NCBI GenBank assembly: GCA_019413925.1
Contig: DXMY01000049.1
Coordinates: forward strand, 1-64,000
Direction: 5' to 3'
Length of the DNA stretch: 64,000 bases
Source of the DNA: Collinsella sp.
Lineage (GTDB): Bacteria > Actinomycetota > Coriobacteriia > Coriobacteriales > Coriobacteriaceae
The notes under the pieces were generated by a model. It saw nothing but the letters and a program-made list of their open reading frames with translations. It did not search any database and was not told the origin of the DNA. A program made the position numbers and the translations under genes. Below are positions 1 to 9,946 of the stretch, piece after piece. Every line of letters begins with the position of its first letter. The first letter of the stretch is position 1.

Positions 1-20
1 GGATTGGGTCATATGAGCGA

Positions 21-119
21 AAGCCCGCCAGGGCGAGCAAGGTGCCTTGAAACGAGGCGGCATTGACCTTCTGGTCATGCCGCCGAAGTTGAAAGGCAGA
101 TTGCCGCTCTGGCGGGTTT
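21..119. repeat. Long hairpin element, family 1, copy A
   Basis: About 99 bp fold into one long imperfect hairpin: arm AAGCCCGCCAG at the left pairs with CTGGCGGGTTT at the right. The apex (57-85) carries GGCGGCAT, a bulged T, GACC, loop TTCT, GGTC and ATGCCGCC. The same apex recurs at about 15.6, 21.6 and 32.9 kb with different but complementary arms. It lies downstream of the LCP gene stop on the minus strand and may act as a terminator or 3' RNA element. Confidence 0.75.
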
Positions 120-132
120 GCAGCGTCAACTG

Positions 133-160
133 GTTACGCGGTTTGGTAAAACCGCGTAAC
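133..160. repeat. 28 bp perfect palindrome, family 2, copy 1
   Basis: Arm GTTACGCGGTTT, loop GGTA, arm AAACCGCGTAAC: a perfect 12 bp stem. It abuts the stop codon of the LCP gene on the minus strand. Identical copies lie at 15683-15710, directly after the prfA stop, and at 28513-28540. It is probably part of a 3' end or terminator element; no T-run follows it. Confidence 0.85.
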
Positions 161-161
161 T

Positions 162-1397
162 CTAGTAGTTGGCTTCGTAGCCGTTGCCGTCACCGGTGGG
201 CTCTTCGTAGTAGTCCGAATCGCTTGAATCGCTTGAGTCATCGGAATCGTCAGAGCTGACCGATGAGGTTGCGGTACCGTTTGCGTAGTCGTCAGACGTG
301 TTGTTGTTCAGGTCGCCGATCGTAGAGCTGGAACCGTCGGAAAGACCCATGGTGTTGGGACCCTTGGGATCCTTGCCGGCATCGACGCGCTCCATCATTT
401 CCTTGAGCTCGTCCTCGTAGACAAAGACGTAGCTCACTCCGTCGATCATGGTGCTGTCGTCGGCGTACGAGGGCAGGTTGGCCGAGTAGATACCGTCGAC
501 ATCCATACCGCGCATGGCATTGACCGTAGCCACGATATCCTGAACGCTCATATCGGTTACGAGCATATCGGACAGCGAATTAACCAGGCCAAAGATCTTC
601 GTGGCATCGAAGTTATTGAGAATCTGGTTGGCAAGGGCGCCAAGCACCTGACGCTGGTGGCGCATGCGCGTGTAATCGCCGTCGGCATAGGTGTAGCGGC
701 AGCGGGCATAGGTAAGGGCGGTGGCACCGTCCATATGCTGCTGGCCAGCGGTAATCTTAATATCCAGGTGCTCGGGGTCGTCAACATCATCGGTTGCGTT
801 AATGTCGATACCGCCAACCGAATCAATCAGCGCCTGCATACCGTCGAAGCTGACCTCGGCATAGTGGGAAATCTGAACACCGCACAGCTCGTTGACCGCC
901 TCGACCATGGCCTCGGCGCCGCCAACGGTATGGCAGGCGTTGATCTTCATGGTCTCGCCCTTGTACTCGACCTTGGTGTCGCGCGGAACGGAAATGAGCG
1001 TCGCCTGCTTTTGCGTGGGGTCGATGCGTGCCAGGATAATCGAGTCGGCACGATACGTATCCTCGCCCGGACGGCCGTCGGTGCCAAGAAGCAGCACGTA
1101 GAACGGATCCTTTGCCTCATCGGTGTCAACCAGAACCCGACGCAGATTGTCGGTAATGACATTAGAATCGCCGAGCTTGCCCATAATGGTGGCAAACCAC
1201 AGGCCGGCAGCGGTAGTGGCACTCAGCAGCACGCCAAGCACGACAATGAGCGCGACGTGACGAATCGTGTGGCTACGACGACGTTGACGAGCGCGCTCGG
1301 AATAGCGAGCCACGTTATCGCGACTGTAGATCTTGGCCTGCGCACCAGTTGAGGGTCTTCGGGCGGTGGTATCCGCGAGGGGCTTTTTATTAAACAT
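162..1397 (-). CDS. LytR-CpsA-Psr (LCP) family cell-wall glycopolymer ligase
   Basis: The 411-residue protein has a basic cytoplasmic N-terminus, one membrane segment (about residues 47-69) and an extracytoplasmic LCP domain beginning near residue 98, with DPFYVLLLGTDGR, SVPRDTKVEY and the DYTRMRHQRQ segment typical of the family. LCP enzymes transfer lipid-linked glycopolymers to peptidoglycan. The tail is low-complexity Ser/Asp/Tyr. I chose the ATG at 1397, which follows AGGTTGCCT, over the TTG two codons upstream. It begins 12 bases after murA ends and is probably cotranscribed with it, linking two wall-building steps. The substrate polymer cannot be read from the sequence. Confidence 0.9.
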   Translation of the reverse strand: MFNKKPLADTTARRPSTGAQAKIYSRDNVARYSERARQRRRSHTIRHVALIVVLGVLLSATTAAGLWFATIMGKLGDSNVITDNLRRVLVDTDEAKDPFYVLLLGTDGRPGEDTYRADSIILARIDPTQKQATLISVPRDTKVEYKGETMKINACHTVGGAEAMVEAVNELCGVQISHYAEVSFDGMQALIDSVGGIDINATDDVDDPEHLDIKITAGQQHMDGATALTYARCRYTYADGDYTRMRHQRQVLGALANQILNNFDATKIFGLVNSLSDMLVTDMSVQDIVATVNAMRGMDVDGIYSANLPSYADDSTMIDGVSYVFVYEDELKEMMERVDAGKDPKGPNTMGLSDGSSSTIGDLNNNTSDDYANGTATSSVSSDDSDDSSDSSDSDYYEEPTGDGNGYEANY

Positions 1398-1409
1398 AGG
1401 CAACCTGTA

Positions 1410-2693
1410 TTAGTAGATGACGGGATCGGGGACGGTAGCATGCTCGACATGCACGCCGAGCGCCTGCAGCTTTTCGACAAACTGCTCGTAGCCGCGCTTG
1501 ATGTGATGGATGGCCGAAACCTCGGTCGTCCCGTCGGCGATCAAGCCCGCTACGACGAGGGCCGCTCCGCCACGCAGATCGGGCGAGGTAACCTGTGCAC
1601 CCGAGAAGCCCTTGACGCCATGAATCATGGCATGATGGCTCTCGATACGAATGTCGGCACCCATGCGCACCAGCTCAGAGGCAAACATAAAGCGATTCTC
1701 GAAGATGTTCTCGGTAATAACGGAACTGCCGTCGGCGAGAGCGGAGAGCACCATAATCTGCGCCTGCATGTCCGTCGGGAAGCCGGGGAACGGAAGCGTC
1801 TGGATGTCGACCGGCTTGATACGCTCGGCACGGTTTACATGGACGCCATCCTCGACGCGCTCGCAGTCGATACCCATGAGCTCCATCTTCTTGAGCACCA
1901 TGCCCAAGTGAATGGGGCAAAAGCCCGTGACATCGACACCGCGATCGTCGGCCATCAACGCACCGGCAACGATAAAGGTACCGGCCTCGATGCGGTCGCC
2001 CACCACGCGATGGGTAACGGGATGGAGCTCTTCCACGCCTTCGATAGTCACGACGGGCGTACCCGCGCCGACAATCTTGGCGCCCATCTCGTTGAGCATG
2101 TTGGCGAGATCGACGATCTCGGGCTCGCGGGCGGCATTGTCGATAACCGTGGTACCCTGCGCGCGCACGGATGCCATAATGAGGTTCTCGGTCGCACCGA
2201 CGCTGGCGAACTCGAGCGTGACGGTGGTACCGCGCAGACCTTGGGGCGCATTAGCGTTGATGTAGCCGTGGGCGGTATCGAACTCTACGCCCAGGGCCTC
2301 GAGACCCAGAATGTGCATATCGATCTTGCGAGCACCCAGGTTGCAGCCGCCCGGCATGGCGATCTTGGCGCGATGGAAACGGCCCAGCAGGGGTCCCATC
2401 ACGGCTGTAGAAGCACGCATCTTGGCAACGAGCTCGTAGGGGGCCTCCCAAGAATCGACCTGAGAGGTATCAATCTCGAGCGTATGCTCGTCGAGAACAT
2501 CGATCGTAGCGCCCATGCCCTTGAGCACCTTGCCCATCACGTGGACATCGGAAATATCGGGCACGTTCTGCAGCGTCGTCTTGCCCGGCGCCAGAAGCGT
2601 TGCCGCCATGAGTTTGAGCGCGGAGTTCTTGGCACCCGAGACGGGCACGGAGCCTCCGATGGCGTGGCCACCCTCAACGCGGATAATATCCAA
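1410..2693 (-). CDS. murA: UDP-N-acetylglucosamine 1-carboxyvinyltransferase MurA
   Basis: Catalyses the first committed step of peptidoglycan synthesis, moving enolpyruvate from PEP to UDP-GlcNAc in the cytoplasm. At 427 residues it matches the usual length. Visible motifs are KNSALKL (22-28), the active-site loop PGGCNLGARKIDMHI with catalytic Cys117 (the fosfomycin target), and PFPGFPTDMQAQ with the general-base Asp. The initiator is TTG, preceded by GAAAGGGTAGACC, and a terminator-like hairpin lies just upstream; together these suggest expression held below that of the ATP synthase operon. The LCP gene follows. Confidence 0.97.
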   Translation of the reverse strand: MDIIRVEGGHAIGGSVPVSGAKNSALKLMAATLLAPGKTTLQNVPDISDVHVMGKVLKGMGATIDVLDEHTLEIDTSQVDSWEAPYELVAKMRASTAVMGPLLGRFHRAKIAMPGGCNLGARKIDMHILGLEALGVEFDTAHGYINANAPQGLRGTTVTLEFASVGATENLIMASVRAQGTTVIDNAAREPEIVDLANMLNEMGAKIVGAGTPVVTIEGVEELHPVTHRVVGDRIEAGTFIVAGALMADDRGVDVTGFCPIHLGMVLKKMELMGIDCERVEDGVHVNRAERIKPVDIQTLPFPGFPTDMQAQIMVLSALADGSSVITENIFENRFMFASELVRMGADIRIESHHAMIHGVKGFSGAQVTSPDLRGGAALVVAGLIADGTTEVSAIHHIKRGYEQFVEKLQALGVHVEHATVPDPVIY

Positions 2694-2704
2694 GGTCTAC
2701 CCTT

Positions 2705-2745
2705 TCAAAAAGCATGCCCGGGGTGGCTGGGCCATCCCGGGCATG
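2705..2745 (-). terminator. Intrinsic terminator between atpC and murA
   Basis: Arms CATGCCCGGG and CCCGGGCATG form a perfect 10 bp stem with a 13-base loop. On the minus strand it is followed by CTTTTTG and then at once by the murA ribosome-binding site. It should end most ATP synthase transcripts, with some read-through into murA. Confidence 0.8.
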
Positions 2746-2781
2746 ATGTGTTCGCAAATGGTCGAACGCTAAATCGTTTGA

Positions 2782-3174
2782 CTATTGGGCAAGCTTGAGC
2801 TTACACCATGCGATTTCATTATAGAGGTAGGCGCGGCGTGCATCATCCTCCGACAAATTACCCAGCTTCTCTTCAAAACCTTGAATATCAGCTTTAAGCT
2901 TGTCGGCATCGACGGTCGCCAAATCGCAAGCGCGCTCGGCGAGAACGGTCACTACATCGTCCGCAACCTGGGCATAGCCGCCGGCCACGGCAAACGTGTG
3001 GTCGACAGTGCCCATGGCCTTATCGGAAACGCGAACGTAACCGCGGTCGATCGTGCAGATCTCGCTGGAGTGAGCAGGCAGAACGCCAAACTCGCCATCC
3101 GTGGACGGAATCGACACAAACGCAGCGTCGCCCTCATAGGCGCAGCTCACGGGGCACACGATGCGGATACGCAT
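2782..3174 (-). CDS. atpC: F1Fo ATP synthase epsilon subunit
   Basis: 130-residue central-stalk subunit that couples the gamma rotor to the c-ring and can inhibit ATP hydrolysis. The N-terminal beta-sandwich is recognisable by the GEFGVLPAHS segment, followed by a C-terminal helical hairpin. It is the last gene of the atp operon and starts 3 bases after atpD ends. A terminator follows. Confidence 0.95.
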   Translation of the reverse strand: MRIRIVCPVSCAYEGDAAFVSIPSTDGEFGVLPAHSSEICTIDRGYVRVSDKAMGTVDHTFAVAGGYAQVADDVVTVLAERACDLATVDADKLKADIQGFEEKLGNLSEDDARRAYLYNEIAWCKLKLAQ

Positions 3175-3177
3175 AAC

Positions 3178-4631
<1,454 letters not shown>

Positions 4632-4632
<1 letters not shown>

Positions 4633-5540
4633 TACTGTTCCTCCAATGCTGAGGCTCCGCCGACGATCTCGTTAATCTCGGTCGTGATCGAAGCCTGGCG
4701 CACGCGACTATACGTGCGGGTAAGGGTCGAGATGATCGCGGTGGCGTTTTCCGTCGCGGAGTGCATGGCCTTGCGGCGTGCACCCTGCTCGGCAGCCGCC
4801 GAATCGATCAGGGCCTGGTAGATGACCGTCAGGATATAAGACGGCACAAGCTTGCCGAGAACATGCTCGGGAGAGGGCACGAACTCGAACGTGGACGAGA
4901 TGCGCTTAGGGGCGTCGGTCTCGTTCTTACGCGGACCGTGGGCCATAGCGATCATCTCGGGGTCGAGCGGCAACAGATGCTCGACGCGAAGCTCCTGATC
5001 CACGCGGTTCTTGGCGTGGTGGTAGACAAGCTCGACACGGTCAAGCTCACCGGCACGATACGCATCGCAGATATGAGAGGAGATCATGCGGGCCTGATTG
5101 AAATCGGGCTCAGAGGAGTTGCCCTCAAAGTGCATGACAACGTTTGCGCGGTCACGGAAATACGTGGCCGGCTTACGCCCGCACGCGATGATCTCGCATT
5201 CGATGCCGTCGTTCGCCCAAGAAGCGGCGAGCTTTTCGGCCGTGCGCTCCACCGTCGTATTGAAACCGCCGGCAAGGCCGCGGTCCGAGGCAATAACGAC
5301 AATCAGGCCATGCTTGACGCTCTCATGCTTCTGCAGCATGGGATCGGTGCCCGAACAGGAGGCGTCGCCGGCGACCGTCAACATGACGTCGGTCAGCGCC
5401 TCCTTATAGGGCTCGGCCTGCTTGGAGCGATCGAGGGCACGACGAATCTTGGCCGTAGAGACCATCTCCATCGTGCGCGTGATCTGCTTGGTCGTGGTAA
5501 CCGAGGAGATTCGCTTCTTAATGTCGCGAAGGTTGGCCAT
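4632..5540 (-). CDS. atpG: F1Fo ATP synthase gamma subunit
   Basis: 302-residue rotor shaft of F1. The N-terminal helix ANLRDIKKRISSVTTTKQIT and the C-terminal RQASITTEINEIVGGASAL are the family signatures that form the coiled coil inside the alpha3beta3 ring. It sits between atpA and atpD in canonical order, with one base shared with atpD. Confidence 0.97.
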
Positions 5541-5545
5541 GGGGC

Positions 5546-7144
5546 TTAGTTCTCCTCTGATCCAGAAACATCCGAATGGTGCTTGGCCATGAACTGCTGC
5601 TTGAAGTCGCCGATGACGCGCAAGAGCTCAGCCTTGGTGTCATCATCGATCTTCTTGGCGCGAACCTTGTCGAGCAGCGAACCAAAGCCATTGTCCATGT
5701 ACTCGATGAGCTCGGCACGGAAAGGCAGCACGTCGGCGATCTCCAGGTCATCCAGGAAGCCCTCGTTGCCAGCGAACAGCGTAACGATCTGCTCGCCAAC
5801 CTCAAACGGCTTGTAACGCGGCTGCTTCAGGAGCTCGGTCATGCGAGCACCGTGGGTCAGCTGCTTCTGAGTAGCCTCGTCGAGATCGGAGCCGAACTGC
5901 GTAAAGCCAGCGAGCTCCTGATAGGAAGCGAGGTCCAGACGGAGGTTGCCGGCGACCTGCTTCATGGCCTTGGTCTGCGCATCGCCACCGACGCGGGACA
6001 CGGAGATACCCACGTCGACTGCCGGGCGCTGACCCTGGAAGAAGAGCTCGGACTGCAGGTAGATCTGACCATCGGTAATGGAAATGACGTTGGTCGGAAT
6101 GTAGGCCGAGACGTCGCCGTCCTGGGTCTCGATGATCGGCAGTGCCGTCATGGAGCCGTAACCGTTCTTCTTGGACATCTTGACGGCACGCTCGAGCAGA
6201 CGAGAGTGCAGGTAGAAGATGTCGCCAGGATAGGCCTCGCGTCCGGGCGGACGATGCAGCGTCAGCGACATCTGACGGTAGGCCACAGCATGCTTGGACA
6301 GGTCATCGTAGATGACGAGCACGTGGCCGCCGGGGTTGGTCTCGCTGGCGGGCTTGCCGTCCTCGCCGTTGTACATAAAGAACTCGCCGATAGCGGCACC
6401 GGCCATAGGCGCGATGTACTGCATAGGGGCGGAATCGGCAGCGGTGGCCGAAACGATGATGGTGTAGTCGAGCGCACCGTGCTGAGCGAGGGTCTCGCGG
6501 ATGTTGGCAACCGTGGAGGCCTTCTGGCCGATGGCGACATAGATGCAGACCATGCCCTTGCCGCGCTGGTTGAGGATAGCGTCGATGGCGATGGCGGTCT
6601 TACCGGTCTTACGGTCACCGATGATGAGCTCACGCTGACCGCGGCCAATAGGCACCATGGAGTCGATAGCGAGCAGACCGGTCTGAACCGGCTCGCACAC
6701 CGGGGTACGATCGATGACGCCGGGAGCCTTGAACTCGATGGGGCGACGGTGCGTAGCGACGATGTCGCCCAGGCCGTCGATGGGCTGGCCGAGCGGATTG
6801 ACGACGCGGCCGAGCATGGCACGGCTCACGGGGATATCCATAACGCGGCCAGTGGTGCGGCACTCGTCGCCTTCCTTGATGGAGTCGACGGCACCGAACA
6901 GAACGGCGCCGACCTCGTCACGGTCAAGGTTCTGGGCAAGGCCGAAGACGGTCTCACCGGTATCGGAGCTCTTGAACTCCAGAAGCTCGCCTGCCATGGC
7001 GCTCTTGAGGCCGGAGACGCGCGCGATGCCGTCGCCTACCTCGTCGACCGTTGAAACCTCATGCGTATCGACCGTCGCGGAGAGGCTCGTGAGCTGCTCC
7101 TGCAGTTTCTTGGCGATATCCTGGGCATTGAGGGTTTCGGACAT
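5546..7144 (-). CDS. atpA: F1Fo ATP synthase alpha subunit
   Basis: 532-residue nucleotide-binding, non-catalytic F1 subunit. P-loop GDRKTGKT lies at 176-183, and the Arg-finger region VGISVSRVGGDAQ is intact. The length is slightly above the usual 500-510, with extra residues at the C-terminus. Start and atpH stop share one base (TAATG), so translation is probably coupled. Confidence 0.98.
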   Translation of the reverse strand: MSETLNAQDIAKKLQEQLTSLSATVDTHEVSTVDEVGDGIARVSGLKSAMAGELLEFKSSDTGETVFGLAQNLDRDEVGAVLFGAVDSIKEGDECRTTGRVMDIPVSRAMLGRVVNPLGQPIDGLGDIVATHRRPIEFKAPGVIDRTPVCEPVQTGLLAIDSMVPIGRGQRELIIGDRKTGKTAIAIDAILNQRGKGMVCIYVAIGQKASTVANIRETLAQHGALDYTIIVSATAADSAPMQYIAPMAGAAIGEFFMYNGEDGKPASETNPGGHVLVIYDDLSKHAVAYRQMSLTLHRPPGREAYPGDIFYLHSRLLERAVKMSKKNGYGSMTALPIIETQDGDVSAYIPTNVISITDGQIYLQSELFFQGQRPAVDVGISVSRVGGDAQTKAMKQVAGNLRLDLASYQELAGFTQFGSDLDEATQKQLTHGARMTELLKQPRYKPFEVGEQIVTLFAGNEGFLDDLEIADVLPFRAELIEYMDNGFGSLLDKVRAKKIDDDTKAELLRVIGDFKQQFMAKHHSDVSGSEEN

Positions 7145-7620
7145 TAGGCTTCACCTCCGTACGAATTAGCAGAGTTTGCGAGGGTCTCCTGCGCGATGCG
7201 CAGCTGCGTCTTGACGGAAATGTCACGACGCTCGCCGCGGGCCTCGAGCACCAGGCCGCCCACGATAGACGGGTCGACCTGCTCGATAAGGAATACCTTG
7301 CGGCCGAAGTCCTGCTCGCATTTCTTAGTGATGGTTTGACGCAGCTCGTCGTCGAGCGGGATCGCCGTGGTGACGGTCACGCCCACTACATCCTCGTCTT
7401 CCTCGGCAACATACTTAAAGGCAGCTGCCACCTTGGGAAGAAGGTCGAGCTGGTCGCGCTTGGACATGGTGTCGAGCACGGCGATGATCTCGGGGCTGGC
7501 AGAAGCCAAGCGCTCGATCATCTCGAGGTCCTCGAACACATGGTTCTCGGCCTTAGCGGCTTCCAGAAGGGAGCGCGCGTAGGTCTCGAGTACCTTGTCC
7601 TGATAGCGGCTAGTCGGCAT
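7144..7620 (-). CDS. atpH: F1Fo ATP synthase delta subunit
   Basis: 158-residue peripheral-stalk subunit joining F1 to the b dimer. It is somewhat shorter than the common 175-185 residues. The C-terminal signature DPSIVGGLVLEARGE is clear. Its start overlaps the end of atpF by 11 bases, implying translational coupling between the two stator subunits. Confidence 0.93.
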   Translation of the reverse strand: MPTSRYQDKVLETYARSLLEAAKAENHVFEDLEMIERLASASPEIIAVLDTMSKRDQLDLLPKVAAAFKYVAEEDEDVVGVTVTTAIPLDDELRQTITKKCEQDFGRKVFLIEQVDPSIVGGLVLEARGERRDISVKTQLRIAQETLANSANSYGGEA

Positions 7621-8212
7621 TCAGGCTACCTGCTTCCTGGATGTAGCGCTCGATGAGCTTCTTCTGCTCGGCATCGTCCTCGAGTGCCTCGCCCACGATC
7701 TTGGTGGCGACGGCAACGGACAGGTCGGCGATGGAGCTCGCGGCACCGGCGTAGATGGACTTGCGCTCGTCCTCGACGGTCGTATGGGCCTTGGCGATGA
7801 TCTCCTCAGCCTCCTTGTGAGCAGCCTCGATGATACGGGCGCGCTCGGACTCGGCGTCCTTACGGGCCTCGAGAACGATGTCGGCAGCCTGACGACGGGC
7901 GTCGGTGACGATCGAGTCGGACTCAGCGCGCTTGGCGATAGCCTCCTGCTTGGTCTTCTCGGCCTCGTCGAGGCTCTCCTCGATCTTCTTGCCGCGCTCC
8001 TCCATGGTTTTCATGATGCCCGGCAGGGCAACCTTGGCCAGCACGATCCAGATGATCAGGAAGGCGATAAGCGCCGGGATGAACTCCGCCATCTTAGGGA
8101 TGAGGATGTCCGCACCGGCGGCGCCGTCCTCGGCGAACGCGGAAACCGGCATGAGCAGCGCGGCCGCGGACGCGGAGAGTGCGATCGCGCTCTTCTGGGA
8201 TGAAAGATTCAT
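7610..8212 (-). CDS. atpF: F1Fo ATP synthase b subunit
   Basis: 200-residue stator subunit with one membrane helix (AEFIPALIAFLIIWIVLAKV) followed by a long charged coiled coil (EERGKKIEESLDEAEKTKQE). Before the membrane helix there is a second hydrophobic stretch (about residues 8-26) ending AFA-ED, which resembles a Sec signal peptide with a type I cleavage site. Such an extension is absent from the E. coli protein. Processing cannot be decided from sequence. Confidence 0.94.
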   Translation of the reverse strand: MNLSSQKSAIALSASAAALLMPVSAFAEDGAAGADILIPKMAEFIPALIAFLIIWIVLAKVALPGIMKTMEERGKKIEESLDEAEKTKQEAIAKRAESDSIVTDARRQAADIVLEARKDAESERARIIEAAHKEAEEIIAKAHTTVEDERKSIYAGAASSIADLSVAVATKIVGEALEDDAEQKKLIERYIQEAGSLNAD

Positions 8213-8227
8213 ACTTGACGCTCCGTG

Positions 8228-8422
8228 CTATTTAACGATCAGCGCGACAACGAAGCCGATCAGAGCCAGAGCCTCGCCGAAGGCGGAGCCCATAATGAAG
8301 ACGGTGAACACGCGGCCCTGGACCTCAGGCTGACGGGCCATAGCACCCGTAGCACCCAGAGCAGACAGGCCGATAGCAAGACCAGCGCCGATAACACCGA
8401 GACCGTAACCGATAACTCCCAC
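8228..8422 (-). CDS. atpE: F1Fo ATP synthase c subunit (proton type)
   Basis: A 64-residue helical hairpin that forms the membrane rotor ring. It has the polar loop ARQPE (29-33) and the ion-binding Glu50 in GSAFGEALAL. The helix-1 Gln and the Ser after the Glu that mark Na+-binding rings are Ile and Ala here, so protons are the likely coupling ion. The 124-base gap between atpB and atpE contains a GC-rich hairpin and, just before the start, the strong site GGAGG; extra translation of atpE is usual for this subunit. Confidence 0.95.
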   Translation of the reverse strand: MGVIGYGLGVIGAGLAIGLSALGATGAMARQPEVQGRVFTVFIMGSAFGEALALIGFVVALIVK

Positions 8423-8546
8423 GATTCCTCCTTTGTCGTGCGTGTCTTATTTCACGCAGGATAACCTTTTTATAACTGCCGGGCTCCATGGGTACGGGCA
8501 CCGGCGGTTTAACGAATTACCTTACCTTTAAGGCGCGAACGGAAGA

Positions 8547-9350
8547 CTACTCCTCCTCCGCGACCTCCTCTGCCTCGGAGACATACACGGCGGTAAGGAC
8601 CGTGAAGACGTAAGCCTGGATGGCGCCGACCACAAGCTCGATCGCATAGATCAGGATGAGGATGGCAAGCCAGGCCAGCGAAGGCAGGGCGCCAACGGCG
8701 TGGGCCGCGGAAACCTGCTGAAGCAGCGGCTGCATGAACATGCTCGCCATGATGGCGAACGAGCCCATGACCACGTGTCCTGCGAACATGTTGCAGAACA
8801 GACGGACGGCGAGCGTGATGAGGCGCAGGAAGGTCGAGAAAAGCTCGACGACCCACACGAGCACGTTCATCGGGAAGCTCACGCCCTGCGGGGCGAGGCT
8901 CTTGATGTAGCCGATCACGCCGTGAGCCTTGCATCCGTAGTAGATGAAGTACACGAAGGCGAAAATGGCGAGTGCGGCGGTGGAGCCGATTGCGCCGGTG
9001 CCGGGCTTCATTCCCGGAATCAGGCCGATCATGTTATTGATCAGGATGAACAGGAAAAGCGAGCACAGGAACGGGAAGTGCTTCTTCCAGTTCTCACCCA
9101 CGACACCCTTGCCGATATCGTTCTCGACGTACTCGATGATGTACTCGAAACCGTTGACGAAGAAGCCCTTGGGAACCAGGGTCTGCTTCTTCTTGAACAC
9201 GGCCAGGACGATCAGGAGCACGATCGTGGAGACGATCAGCCAAAACGAGTACTGCGTGATGCCGCAGCTCAGATCGCCCACGACAGGGGTGGAGCTGAAC
9301 TCGCTGACCAGATGATTAATCTCATCAGGCAGCTTTTCAAAAATTTCCAC
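8547..9350 (-). CDS. atpB: F1Fo ATP synthase a subunit
   Basis: 267-residue polytopic membrane subunit forming the proton half-channels. The key helix reads FLRLITLAVRLFCNMFAGH, containing the essential Arg facing the c-ring. Further helices and the C-terminal AIQAYVFTVLTAVY signature are intact. It starts 3 bases after the atpI-like gene ends. Confidence 0.97.
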   Translation of the reverse strand: MEIFEKLPDEINHLVSEFSSTPVVGDLSCGITQYSFWLIVSTIVLLIVLAVFKKKQTLVPKGFFVNGFEYIIEYVENDIGKGVVGENWKKHFPFLCSLFLFILINNMIGLIPGMKPGTGAIGSTAALAIFAFVYFIYYGCKAHGVIGYIKSLAPQGVSFPMNVLVWVVELFSTFLRLITLAVRLFCNMFAGHVVMGSFAIMASMFMQPLLQQVSAAHAVGALPSLAWLAILILIYAIELVVGAIQAYVFTVLTAVYVSEAEEVAEEE

Positions 9351-9353
9351 GAC

Positions 9354-9677
9354 TTACCTTTCGACCTCATGAGGATCTCGCAGCGCCTTGACGACACGAA
9401 CCGTGCAGGCAGCCATAAAGGCCACGAAGCCGATCGCCTCGCCCAGGAGGAACATGCGAAATGCCTCTCCGAACAACACGAACACAACCAAGGTAAAGAC
9501 GAGTAGGGCGATTGCCGAGACCGCCAGACTCACCATGCCCTTGAGCATGTCCGCATTCTGCTTATCGTCAAGAACCGGCTTGAGCGTAAAAACAAAGGGA
9601 AGAAAGGCGACCGCGCCCGCGATGACGCCTGCAACGATAGCGAGCAGATCGGCTATCTGAAACACTGGCGTCCTCAC
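9354..9677 (-). CDS. AtpI-like small membrane protein, first gene of the atp operon
   Basis: 107 residues with three predicted membrane segments (about 8-30, 45-68 and 75-98) and a short charged C-terminus. Sequence similarity to AtpI is not obvious by eye; the assignment rests on size, topology and position directly ahead of atpB. AtpI proteins are thought to help c-ring assembly or cation supply. It could equally be an unrelated lineage-specific membrane protein. Confidence 0.7.
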   Translation of the reverse strand: MRTPVFQIADLLAIVAGVIAGAVAFLPFVFTLKPVLDDKQNADMLKGMVSLAVSAIALLVFTLVVFVLFGEAFRMFLLGEAIGFVAFMAACTVRVVKALRDPHEVER

Positions 9678-9727
9678 TTTCCCTCTTTAACGCTTCCCAG
9701 AACAGTTCCCGCCAAACATTGGTGACT

Positions 9728-9755
9728 ATTGTACGAGCCAATCGCTAAAGTACAA
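9728..9755 (-). promoter_or_regulatory. Predicted promoter of the atp operon
   Basis: On the minus strand: -35 TTGTAC, 16 bp spacer, -10 TACAAT, placing the start about 40-45 bases before the first gene. It fits a housekeeping sigma promoter. The short hairpin with arms AACCGA and TCGGTT just upstream (9754-9772) has no assigned role. Confidence 0.6.
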
Positions 9756-9870
9756 CCGAAAAAGCATCGGTTAATACGCACCTGTTCGTTTTCTTAAGAC
9801 CTTCTTTATGCCGCAGGTAGGTAATACGTTTTTCTCGAACCCTGCAGGGCAAAACGTCCGTTAACGGGAG

Positions 9871-9903
9871 TGCGCGCGGTCGCCTTTTGTTCGTCCGCGC
9901 GCA
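9871..9903. terminator. Possible terminator hairpin after upp
   Basis: Arms TGCGCGCGG and CCGCGCGCA form a perfect 9 bp stem with a 15-base loop between upp and the atp operon. No T-run follows on the minus strand, so intrinsic termination is uncertain. Confidence 0.4.
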
Positions 9904-9946
9904 CCGTTTCTTCGTATTTGCAGCCGCGGCCGTCTTAGCCCGACGA

